From Acidobacteriota bacterium (GTDB lineage: Bacteria > Acidobacteriota > UBA4820 > DSQY01): DNA of 5,360 nucleotides. Of this stretch, positions 1 through 5,297 are shown one piece after another. Under the pieces are notes generated by a model. The model was given only the letters and a program-made list of their open reading frames with translations. It did not search any database and was not told the DNA's origin. Every line of letters starts with the position of its first letter. Position 1 is the stretch's first letter. Both the position numbers and the translations under genes were made by a program. The DNA is taken from NCBI GenBank assembly GCA_022759065.1, contig JAEMPZ010000088.1:1-5360 (forward strand). Direction: 5' to 3'.

Positions 1-69
1 CGGAACGCGGCCTTCAACCAAGGTCTCTTGCCGAGGTTGTTTTGGACAGGTGTGAGTTATGAAGGATGA
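1..69 (+). CDS. Possible 3' end of a plus-strand gene, cut by window edge
   Basis: Frame 1 is open from the first base to a TGA at 67-69 and would encode 22 residues ending in FWTGVSYEG. The Trp-x-Gly-x-x-Tyr ending faintly resembles the C-terminal tail of some membrane-linked family 2 glycosyltransferases (often WRGxxY), but this is only an impression from a very short peptide. Frames 2 and 3 are also open here, until stops at 52-54 and 60-62, so the reading frame is not proven. The stop codon would lie within a heptamer-like stretch (59-70). If real, the gene converges on the M1 peptidase gene. It could equally be non-coding. Confidence 0.25.
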   Translation, partial: RNAAFNQGLLPRLFWTGVSYEG

Positions 70-125
70 ATTAACGAAAAGAAGATGCGCCGGGCCTTGC
101 TATTGGAGAGAATTGAAGTACCTCC

Positions 126-160
126 CTTCATACTTCATCCTTCAACCTTCATACTTATCT
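126..160. repeat. Heptanucleotide tandem block, five CTTCATM-type units
   Basis: Five consecutive 7-bp units can be read: CTTCATA, CTTCATC, CTTCAAC, CTTCATA, CTTATCT. A partial inverse copy, ATGAAGGATGAA, lies at 59-70 and matches the reverse complement of 134-145 at 11 of 12 positions. TGAAGTA at 114-120 also pairs exactly with TACTTCA at 131-137, with a 10-nt loop. The 59-163 stretch is therefore an imperfect inverted arrangement. The 15 bases at 147-161 recur exactly at 2446-2460. No gene is supported in this stretch. Confidence 0.8.
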
Positions 161-171
161 TCACTGTCTGC

Positions 172-198
172 GGGGCGCGCAAACAATGGCGCCGCCCC
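172..198. repeat. GC-rich palindrome (REP-like hairpin)
   Basis: GGGGCGCGC (172-180) pairs with GCGC plus GCCCC (189-192 and 194-198) to give a 9-bp stem. There is one bulged C at 193 and an 8-nt loop, AAACAATG. The following bases, to about 202 (CCTACG), give the other strand a CGTAGGGGC opening. Dispersed palindromes with such an opening occur in many bacterial genomes (recollection, not a search). No T-tract follows on either strand, so an intrinsic terminator is not well supported, although the site lies about 90 bp beyond the stop of the M1 gene. Confidence 0.55.
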
Positions 199-223
199 TA
201 CGAAAGATCGCAGGGTCTCTTCG

Positions 224-252
224 CCCTTGGTGTCTTGGCGCCTTGGTGGTGA
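224..252 (-). repeat. 29-bp dispersed-type repeat, left copy
   Basis: On the minus strand this reads TCACCACC followed by AAGGC and AAGACACCAAGGG. It matches 5298-5326 on the plus strand at 26 of 29 positions. The two copies are in opposite orientation, point outward, and bracket both peptidase genes. Repeats of this 'CACCAC-AAGG-CACAAAGACAC' flavour are, to my knowledge, common in intergenic DNA of environmental bacteria; that statement is recollection. The copy starts 32 bp past the M1 stop codon. Confidence 0.8.
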
Positions 253-261
253 ATCTTTGCG

Positions 262-283
262 CGTGGCATTTTTATGTGCCGCG
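262..283. terminator. Weak stem-loop just past the M1 stop codon
   Basis: CGTGGCA (262-268) can pair with TGCCGCG (277-283) across an 8-nt AT-rich loop. On the plus strand this gives seven pairs including one G-U. On the minus strand, which is the direction of the M1 gene, the wobble becomes a C-A mismatch, leaving a weaker stem, and no U-tract follows. The stem lies within 2 bases of the M1 stop. It is a candidate for 3'-end structure only. Confidence 0.25.
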
Positions 284-284
284 T

Positions 285-2066
285 TTAATCGGGCGGGTAC
301 TCCTTGATGGTGCTCTCGACGACCTGGCGTGAGAGCATGTGAAGCTTGTTTTGTGTGGCCGCGTAGATCTCGCGCGCCATCGCCCGCGTGCGCGGCGTCG
401 AAGCCATGGCTTGGTAGAGCGGGCGCAGGTATTTCATCCTTCCAACTTCGGAAAGCACCTCCCGCGCCGCCGGAAACGCCGGCTCGTAGCCCGAGGCGAG
501 CGCTATCGAAAGCCATTCGACCACGATCTCGTAATTGCGCCCGTTTGGAAGGTTGAGCTCTTCCGCGAGCCACGCGCACTCATCCTTTGGCAACGGCCTA
601 GGGAGCCCCTGGAGGAACAGGAGCAACTGATCCGGAGCCCACCGCGTCACCTCGTCGGTGCTGGGCTTGCGCCCGCCGCTGAAGCCGCGCGCTTGGTTCT
701 GGATGGCGTCAAGCGCATGGGATTTCGGCAGCGGCGCGTTGTTCGGAAGCCCCGGCTTGTAGAGCCAGGATTCCGCTTGCACCTCCTTGGCCAGCCCTGG
801 AAGCTCGTGTTCGAGAAAGACGAGAAACTCATCGGTGGTGATCGAGGTGAACTTGAAGCGGGCGATGTAGGCGCGGATGAACCGGTCCCAAACGTCCCTG
901 CCCGCGGTCTTCTCAAGAAGAGTGACAAAGAGGGAGCCCTTTTCGTAAGGCACTTCAGAATAGACGTCGTCGGGATTGAGGCCTTCGAGCTTCGTCACGA
1001 GGCAGGTCAGCGGCGAATTCTCCCCGAAGCGGGACATCGCCTGGCGAAGCGCGGCGAGCCCAAGCGCCTGGGCCATCGAGGCGTAAGCGGCGCCTCTCAG
1101 CGCCTCCAGTATGCGCCGCTCTGCCCAAACGGTGAAGCCCTCGTTGAGCCAGAAGTGTTCCACGGAGGCGTTTGTCACGAGGTTGCCGGTCCAGGAGTGA
1201 GCCAGCTCGTGGGCAACTACCGTCACGAGGGAACGGTCCCCGGCGAGGAGCGTCGGCGTGAGGAATGTAAGGCGCGGGTTCTCCATGCCCCCGTACGGGA
1301 AGGAGGGAGGCAGAACCAGCATGTCGTAGCGCTCCCATTCGTAGGGACCGAAAAGTTTTTCGGCGGTCTTGATCATTGATTCGATTTCGGCGAATTCCCA
1401 CGCCGCCGCTTCAACCACTTCAGGCTCGGCCCAGATTCTGGAACGCGGGCCAATCTCTCTTGAAGCCAGGTCACCCGCGGCCAGCGCCACGAGGTAGGTC
1501 GGGATAGGCTGGGGCATGTGGAATTTGAAGAGGCGCTTATTGCCGGCCGCGGCTCGCGAACCTTGCGGCCCCGCCGACATTACAGCGGTGATGCCATCGG
1601 GAACCGTAACCTCGGCGTCGTAAGTTATGCGGGCCACGGGGCTGTCCTGCAAAGGCGCTATCGTCCTGGCGTGGTGAGGCTGGCACTGGCTGAAGAGAAA
1701 CGGCTGGCGCCGCCCGCGCGTTTGCTCCGGGGAGAGCCACTGCAAGGCCACCGCGCCGGGGGAAGTTTCGTAATCTATGACGACGGCTTCAGTGTCTTGC
1801 GGAAGGATCAGCCTCAGTCGGCTGCCCAAGACCGGATCGGCCGGGGCAACTGAAAACGGCACCGGGCGGCCGTCGCTGGTAGCCACCTTTGCAATCAGAA
1901 GGTCGCGGCTGTCAAGGTCCATCGTTCCAGCGGAAGGACTCTCCAGCTTGAGCGCGGCCACGCCGCGAATAACCTTCGCGTTGAAATCAACGTCCCACTT
2001 CAGCTCCGCGTGAACGGTGCGTGGCTGCGCCGCGTCAAAATAGGAATGAGGGTCAGTCCGTGCCAT
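285..2066 (-). CDS. M1 family aminopeptidase, leukotriene A4 hydrolase type
   Basis: This 593-residue zinc aminopeptidase is close in length to human LTA4H (611). Known members remove N-terminal residues from short peptides, and some also hydrolyse epoxides. Visible motifs are GGMEN at 259-263 (substrate amino-group site) and HELAH at 286-290 with E309 18 residues later (the HEXXH-x18-E zinc site, E287 catalytic). Y374 in VPYEKG is the expected proton donor. The SQCQ motif (Q127, Q129) and RMK (R543, K545) match LTA4H substrate-carboxylate and S1 features. The three LTA4H domains fit: an N-terminal beta-sandwich to about 200, a thermolysin-like core from about 200 to 435, and a C-terminal helical domain from about 450 to 590. 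The ATG at 2066 is chosen over an in-frame GTG three codons upstream, because that GTG lies inside the SD sequence. No signal peptide is seen, so it is probably cytosolic. The frame is intact. The peptidase assignment is firm; a physiological epoxide substrate is unknown. Confidence 0.96.
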   Translation of the reverse strand: MARTDPHSYFDAAQPRTVHAELKWDVDFNAKVIRGVAALKLESPSAGTMDLDSRDLLIAKVATSDGRPVPFSVAPADPVLGSRLRLILPQDTEAVVIDYETSPGAVALQWLSPEQTRGRRQPFLFSQCQPHHARTIAPLQDSPVARITYDAEVTVPDGITAVMSAGPQGSRAAAGNKRLFKFHMPQPIPTYLVALAAGDLASREIGPRSRIWAEPEVVEAAAWEFAEIESMIKTAEKLFGPYEWERYDMLVLPPSFPYGGMENPRLTFLTPTLLAGDRSLVTVVAHELAHSWTGNLVTNASVEHFWLNEGFTVWAERRILEALRGAAYASMAQALGLAALRQAMSRFGENSPLTCLVTKLEGLNPDDVYSEVPYEKGSLFVTLLEKTAGRDVWDRFIRAYIARFKFTSITTDEFLVFLEHELPGLAKEVQAESWLYKPGLPNNAPLPKSHALDAIQNQARGFSGGRKPSTDEVTRWAPDQLLLFLQGLPRPLPKDECAWLAEELNLPNGRNYEIVVEWLSIALASGYEPAFPAAREVLSEVGRMKYLRPLYQAMASTPRTRAMAREIYAATQNKLHMLSRQVVESTIKEYPPD

Positions 2067-2072
2067 GATGTT

Positions 2073-2078
2073 CACCTC
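2073..2078 (-). promoter_or_regulatory. Ribosome binding site that decides the M1 start
   Basis: GAGGTG on the minus strand lies 6 nt upstream of the ATG at 2064-2066, which is good SD spacing. The GTG at 2073-2075, the most upstream in-frame start, is the second half of this motif. It has no comparable SD of its own (GTTCTTTGAGTC lies upstream). Initiation at 2066 is therefore preferred, removing three residues from the longest reading. Confidence 0.75.
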
Positions 2079-2111
2079 GACTCAAAGAACAAAACGATCA
2101 GCAACATTATT

Positions 2112-2137
2112 CCGCCGCAAACAAGGGAAAGCGGCGG
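2112..2137 (-). promoter_or_regulatory. GC-rich hairpin in the M1 leader
   Basis: CCGCCGC (2112-2118) and GCGGCGG (2131-2137) form a perfect 7-bp all-GC stem with a 12-nt loop. It lies between the predicted promoter and the ATG, about 45 nt upstream of the start codon. A self-complementary GCCGCGGC follows at 2152-2159. The stem could shape translation or mRNA stability. It matches no riboswitch or attenuator I recognise. Confidence 0.4.
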
Positions 2138-2182
2138 CCAAAGAGACAACAGCCGCGGCCTCGCCCCAAGGCCCACATCATT

Positions 2183-2210
2183 ATTGTACCCGAAAAATGG
2201 ATTGGCGCAA
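2183..2210 (-). promoter_or_regulatory. Candidate sigma-70 type promoter for the M1 gene
   Basis: On the minus strand, TTGCGC (2210-2205) is followed by a 16-nt spacer and TACAAT (2188-2183). The -10 matches TATAAT at 5 of 6 positions; the -35 matches TTGACA only at its TTG. The region around it is locally AT-richer (CATTTTT in the spacer). Transcription would start near 2176 and give a leader of about 110 nt. This agrees with the M1 gene having its own transcription unit rather than depending on the gene upstream. Confidence 0.45.
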
Positions 2211-2230
2211 GTAGGCTAAAAGACTCGAAA

Positions 2231-2276
2231 GGTGAAGGGTGAAGGGTAAAGGGTGAAGGGTAAAGGGTGAAGGGGG
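2231..2276 (+). repeat. Heptamer array GGTGAAG/GGTAAAG forming a G-quadruplex motif
   Basis: Six perfect 7-bp units (four GGTGAAG, two GGTAAAG) run from 2231 to 2272 and are followed by more G. G-tracts of three or more fall at 2237, 2244, 2251, 2258, 2265 and 2272, all separated by 4-nt loops (TGAA or TAAA). This meets the usual G3+N1-7 criterion for an intramolecular quadruplex with two spare tracts. The G-rich strand is the template strand for both peptidase genes. The array ends about 20 bp upstream of the predicted M1 -35 box. Confidence 0.85.
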
Positions 2277-2304
2277 AGGCGCGTTAAACGTGACGCGAAC
2301 AAGA

Positions 2305-2339
2305 GGGGTTATGAGTTTTGAGTTTTGGGTTTTGAGTTA
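2305..2339. repeat. Heptamer block of TGAGTTT-type units
   Basis: Five 7-bp units read GGGGTTA, TGAGTTT, TGAGTTT, TGGGTTT, TGAGTTA. The block is the inverse of the AACTCAA/AACTCTT units that begin at 2358. GTTTTGAGTT (2329-2338) pairs perfectly with AACTCAAAAC (2358-2367) across a 19-nt loop. Because both sides keep a 7-bp period, further short pairings recur outward along the arms. Confidence 0.8.
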
Positions 2340-2367
2340 AGAAAATAACAGTACCACAACTCAAAAC
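2329..2367 (-). terminator. 10-bp stem downstream of the M16 gene, possible 3' structure
   Basis: Positions 2329-2338 and 2358-2367 are exact reverse complements (10 bp). The arms can extend imperfectly to about 2313 and 2383. In a minus-strand transcript from the M16 gene this would fold about 90 nt past the stop codon. No U-tract follows, so classical intrinsic termination is not supported. Protection of the 3' end, or simply a by-product of repeat geometry, are alternatives. Confidence 0.35.
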
Positions 2368-2455
2368 TCTTAACTCCTAACCCCTAACCCCTAACTCCTA
2401 ACTCTTAACCCTTTACGCTTAACGCTCAACTCTTCACGCCCAACGCTTCATACTT
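2358..2455. repeat. 14-unit degenerate heptamer array (AACTCYT consensus)
   Basis: Ninety-eight bases stay in strict 7-bp register. The units are AACTCAA, AACTCTT, AACTCCT, AACCCCT (twice), AACTCCT, AACTCTT, AACCCTT, TACGCTT, AACGCTC, AACTCTT, CACGCCC, AACGCTT, CATACTT. The last unit overlaps two bases of the M16 stop codon (TTA at 2454-2456 on the plus strand). The middle units read TTAGGGG on the minus strand. Period-7 repeats are known from cyanobacteria (STRR sequences), but I cannot say that these are homologous. Confidence 0.9.
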
Positions 2456-5126
2456 ATCTTTGCCGTGGCTGCCCAGGCGCTTGAATCAATCGCGCGTCGC
2501 CAAGGCCAATCGCCGAGAGCGGCTTTTCAAGGGTGGCGCGGTCGCCCACGGCCACGAAGACCCTCGGCGCGGACAGAAGGCGCGAGCCGGCCGCGCGAAC
2601 CTCCTCAAGCGCGAGCCCCTTTACTTTGCCAAGAACGGCTTTGTAGAAATCGTTCGGCAGGTTCTGGACCCACAGCGCGCTCATGCCGTCGGCGACCTGC
2701 TTCTGCGTCTCGAAGTTCTGTGAAAACCTCAAGACCCAGTTCGCCCGCGCCGTCTCGAACTCTTCTTGCGTCACCGGCCTTTGGCCCGCCGCCTCATCAA
2801 GTTCGCGCAGTATCTCCGCCAGCGATTCAACCGTTTTGTCGGCCTGAACCGCGGTGACTATGACCCACGGAACCGCCCCGCGCTGGTTGGAAAAGAGCGA
2901 CCTCGCTCCGTAGGTGTAGCCCTTGTCCTCCCTCAGGTTCATGTTCAAGCGGCTGGTGAATTGGCCGCCGAAAATCTCGTTAAAAATGAGCGCGGCCGGG
3001 TAGGCTTCGTCGCTCCTTGAAAAGGCCGGCGCGCCCACGGCGAGGTAAGTCTGCGGCGCTCCGGGCTTGTCAACGATGTAGATGCCGGAAGACGAAGCGT
3101 AACTGGGAGCAGGATTATCGTCCCCCCCGGAGCCGTGCTTCCATCCGCTCAACGAAGCGCTGGCGGCTTTTAGGGCCTCTTCCGGCGTGATGTCCCCAGT
3201 CACAAAGAAGAGCGTCCGTTCCGGGCGGTAGCACGTTTCGTAGAAAGCGCGCGCCTGCGCCGAAGGAGGCGACTTGAATGTGTCGGGCGTGCCCTCCACC
3301 GGGTGGCCGTATGGCGCCTCGGCTCCGAATAGAAGCGCTCTCAATGCCCGGTTGCCCAGCTCTCCGGCGTCGTCAAGGTCGCTCGCGAGGTCCGCTATGT
3401 GAGCCTTGCAGAGCCTTTGCAGGTCGGTTTCCGCGAGAGCGGGCTTGAGAAGGACGTCGGCCATGATGCGGAAGCCCTCCTCGAAGTGCTCGCTCAAAAG
3501 CCCCATGGTGAACGAGGCTTGCTCCCGGCCGACGTCGGTGACGATAGAGGAAGCCACTCCCTTGATCCTTTTAGCCAGGGCCAAAGCGTCAAGGCCGGCC
3601 GCGCCTTCGTCCAGAAGGTCGCCGACCAAATCGGCCAGCCCCGGCAGAACGGGCGGGTCGTAGACGGCGCCGGCGCGCACAGTGGCTTGGATGGTCACGT
3701 AAGGAAGCTCTTCCCGCCTCAAGACCCACAGCGCCGCTTTTGAGTCCAACTCGAACCGCTGGGGCTCGCCCAAGTCAAAACTCCCTTCGCGGCCCGCCGC
3801 CGGCAACGATGCCCTGTCCGGCGCCACGACCGTCACGTCAGGTTTCGGCCTGATCTCGAGCAAACCGAACGCCTCCGCGGAAAGGTGGTTCCTCGCGGCG
3901 GCGCGGACCATCTCCGGCGTGATCGCCTCGTACCTTGCTATCTCCTCGACAAGGCCTTCGGGGCGTCCCAGAAAGGTCTGATAGTGGTTCAGAAGGTCGC
4001 TCACGCCGCCGAATCCGCCGACGGACTGAAGCCTTTTCACCACGCGCGTCTTCAGCCCGGCGACGGCCGCCTTGACCTCTTCATCCAACGGCCCTTCCTC
4101 CTGGACCCTCGCTATTTCCTGCCACAGGACTTCTTCGATTCGCTCAATCTCTACCCCTGGCTGCGCCGTAACGATCACGGTGAAGGCGCCGCAAACCTCT
4201 CCGCTCGACTGATAACTCAGGACGGACTGGGCCAGGTCCTTTTCCACTTGGAGCCTCTTTACGAGCCGAGAGTCCTTTCCGTAAGTGAGCGTTGCTCCGA
4301 GCATGGAAAGGGCGGCGTCTTCGGGCGTGAACTGCTGCGGCGTCGGCCAACAGAGGTAAATCCTCGGTAGCTGGACCCGGTCATGGGCCGTGACCCTTTG
4401 ACTACGGGTGAGCTTCGGAACCGACGGCTGAAAAGGCGGGATGACCGGCCCCTCTGGAATCGAGCCGAAGTAGGCCTCCGCCAAAGCCAGCGCTTCCTTG
4501 GGCAGAATGTCGCCCGCGATGCAAAGCGATGCGTTGCGCGGAGTGTAGTACCGGCGGAAGAAAGCGGCAACGTCCTCTTGCGACGCGCTGTCAAGGTCCT
4601 CGACGGAACCGATAACGGGATGGCCGTAAGGGTGGCCCTTGGGATAGAGAATGGAGGGCAAAAGCTCCTCTGCTATCCCGTACGGCTCGTTCTCCATTGT
4701 CTCGCGCCGCTCGTTCTTGACTACGTCGCGCTGATTGTCGAGCTTCTCCTGGGTGAGCGCGCCAAGAAGCCAGCCCATCCTGTCGGATTCAAGCCAGAGG
4801 GCGCGTTCCAGGTATGCCGACGGGACGACCTCCCAATAGTTGGTGCGGTCCTCGGAGGTCGAGCCGTTGAGCCTTGCCCCGATCTCTTCAAGCGGGCGGA
4901 AGAAATCTTCCGGGTAGTGTTCAGAGCCTTGGAACATCATGTGCTCGAAAAGGTGGGCGAAGCCCGTGCGGCCCGGCTCCTCGTCCTTGCTTCCCACGTG
5001 GTACCAAAGGTTCACCGCCACCTGCGGCAACCTGTGGTCTTCGTGCAACAGCACGCAAAGGCCGTTGTCCAGCACGTGCTTCTCGCATTTCAGATTAAAA
5101 CGATCGGACGTTTTCGTAGGCGCCAT
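2454..5126 (-). CDS. Two-domain M16 (insulinase/pitrilysin-like) zinc peptidase
   Basis: This 890-residue protein has two tandem M16 units. The N-terminal unit (about 16-430) is catalytic: H58-L-F-E61-H62 is the inverted zinc motif HXXEH, with the third ligand expected at E139 in VVKNERRE, 77 residues on. Conserved stretches LNGSTSEDRTNYW and PYGHPVIG follow. The C-terminal unit (about 455-870) lacks HXXEH but keeps the R732/Y737 signature (LREDKGYTYG) of the non-catalytic half, which helps bind substrate. Family members cut peptides or small unfolded proteins inside a closing chamber. The ending (VGDRATLE to GLGDARLI) looks like a natural M16 C-terminus, so the protein is complete. The ATG at 5126 is chosen for its GGAGG SD and because the domain begins soon after; no signal peptide follows from it. 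The frame stays open upstream to a GTG at 5297. The last sense codon and stop lie in repeat DNA. The gene lies 387 bp upstream of the M1 gene, on the same strand. Confidence 0.95.
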   Translation of the reverse strand: MAPTKTSDRFNLKCEKHVLDNGLCVLLHEDHRLPQVAVNLWYHVGSKDEEPGRTGFAHLFEHMMFQGSEHYPEDFFRPLEEIGARLNGSTSEDRTNYWEVVPSAYLERALWLESDRMGWLLGALTQEKLDNQRDVVKNERRETMENEPYGIAEELLPSILYPKGHPYGHPVIGSVEDLDSASQEDVAAFFRRYYTPRNASLCIAGDILPKEALALAEAYFGSIPEGPVIPPFQPSVPKLTRSQRVTAHDRVQLPRIYLCWPTPQQFTPEDAALSMLGATLTYGKDSRLVKRLQVEKDLAQSVLSYQSSGEVCGAFTVIVTAQPGVEIERIEEVLWQEIARVQEEGPLDEEVKAAVAGLKTRVVKRLQSVGGFGGVSDLLNHYQTFLGRPEGLVEEIARYEAITPEMVRAAARNHLSAEAFGLLEIRPKPDVTVVAPDRASLPAAGREGSFDLGEPQRFELDSKAALWVLRREELPYVTIQATVRAGAVYDPPVLPGLADLVGDLLDEGAAGLDALALAKRIKGVASSIVTDVGREQASFTMGLLSEHFEEGFRIMADVLLKPALAETDLQRLCKAHIADLASDLDDAGELGNRALRALLFGAEAPYGHPVEGTPDTFKSPPSAQARAFYETCYRPERTLFFVTGDITPEEALKAASASLSGWKHGSGGDDNPAPSYASSSGIYIVDKPGAPQTYLAVGAPAFSRSDEAYPAALIFNEIFGGQFTSRLNMNLREDKGYTYGARSLFSNQRGAVPWVIVTAVQADKTVESLAEILRELDEAAGQRPVTQEEFETARANWVLRFSQNFETQKQVADGMSALWVQNLPNDFYKAVLGKVKGLALEEVRAAGSRLLSAPRVFVAVGDRATLEKPLSAIGLGDARLIQAPGQPRQR

Positions 5127-5130
5127 GGCT

Positions 5131-5135
5131 CCTCC
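5131..5135 (-). promoter_or_regulatory. Ribosome binding site of the M16 gene
   Basis: GGAGG on the minus strand lies 4 nt upstream of the ATG at 5124-5126. The spacing is slightly short but workable. It supports the 890-residue form over the longer open frame that begins with GTG at 5297. Confidence 0.65.
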
Positions 5136-5145
5136 ACAAAGAATG

Positions 5146-5151
5146 AGTATA
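5146..5151 (-). promoter_or_regulatory. Candidate -10 box for the M16 gene
   Basis: TATACT on the minus strand matches TATAAT at 5 of 6 positions and ends 19 nt upstream of the ATG. This would leave a very short leader of about a dozen bases that still carries the SD. No convincing -35 is seen 16-18 nt upstream (the best is TGGCTT), so the call rests on the -10 alone. Confidence 0.3.
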
Positions 5152-5191
5152 CCCGCGACGAAGGGCGAAAGCCATGGCCTTTGCAAGGCAA

Positions 5192-5233
5192 GATGAGCGA
5201 TGAGGGATGATAGAGCACGGATGGCGGCAGACG
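5192..5233. repeat. Degenerate heptamer run of GATGAGG-type units
   Basis: Consecutive 7-bp units read GATGAGC, GATGAGG, GATGATA, GAGCACG, GATGGCG, GCAGACG. The first three are near-identical and the later ones drift. This is the same 7-bp periodicity as in the other two intergenic spaces but with a different unit sequence. It lies 66 bp upstream of the chosen M16 start and inside the open N-terminal extension of that frame, which argues that the extension is not coding. Confidence 0.55.
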
Positions 5234-5273
5234 GCAGCGCGAGACCACGCGCGGTCGTTGCCCGTCGTTTGCC
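5226..5273. repeat. Imperfect 48-bp palindrome upstream of the M16 gene
   Basis: The outer arms GGCAGACGGCA (5226-5236) and TGCCCGTCGTTTGCC (5259-5273) pair with small bulges. An inner stem, GCGCG (5237-5241) with CGCGC (5248-5252), closes a 6-nt loop, AGACCA. The function is unknown. It could be a REP-like element or a folded structure upstream of the promoter. Confidence 0.45.
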
Positions 5274-5297
5274 GGTCGTCGAAAGAAAAAATAACAC

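Noticed and set aside
59..307. 82-codon plus-strand open frame starting in the heptamer-like sequence
   Set aside because: It is translated mostly from repeats and palindromes and then overlaps the end of the M1 gene. There is no SD and no family resemblance.
339..1379. 346-codon open frame on the plus strand opposite the M1 gene
   Set aside because: The opposite strand encodes a full LTA4H-type enzyme with all its motifs. Long antisense open frames are expected opposite GC-rich codons, and this one has no recognisable motif.
2231..2455. CRISPR array or origin iterons
   Set aside because: The units are contiguous 7-mers without spacers, there are no cas genes, and no replication initiator gene is nearby. 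They are low-complexity tandem repeats.
3885..4370. 161-codon open frame on the plus strand inside the M16 gene
   Set aside because: It is a composition-driven shadow of the M16 coding frame with no domain signal.
285..5126. Truncation or decay of either peptidase gene by the adjoining repeats
   Set aside because: Both frames are intact and both C-termini resemble natural family endings, so the repeats lie at the gene edges without visibly disrupting them.
5095..5174. 26-codon minus-strand ORF (MAFALRRGYTHSLW...) overlapping the M16 start in another frame
   Set aside because: It has only a weak AAGG before its ATG, its ATG lies upstream of the candidate -10 box, and nothing suggests a leader peptide.
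4383..5210. 275-codon open frame on the plus strand opposite the M16 N-terminus
   Set aside because: It is a mirror of the catalytic M16 domain (HXXEH and its surroundings), its translation is rich in Arg and Val without domain features, and it runs into repeat DNA.
5127..5297. N-terminal extension of the M16 protein to the GTG at 5297
   Set aside because: The extension is translated from a heptamer run and a palindrome and has no SD, whereas the ATG at 5126 has GGAGG and leads straight into the domain. The short TTG-started signal-peptide variant is kept as an open question.
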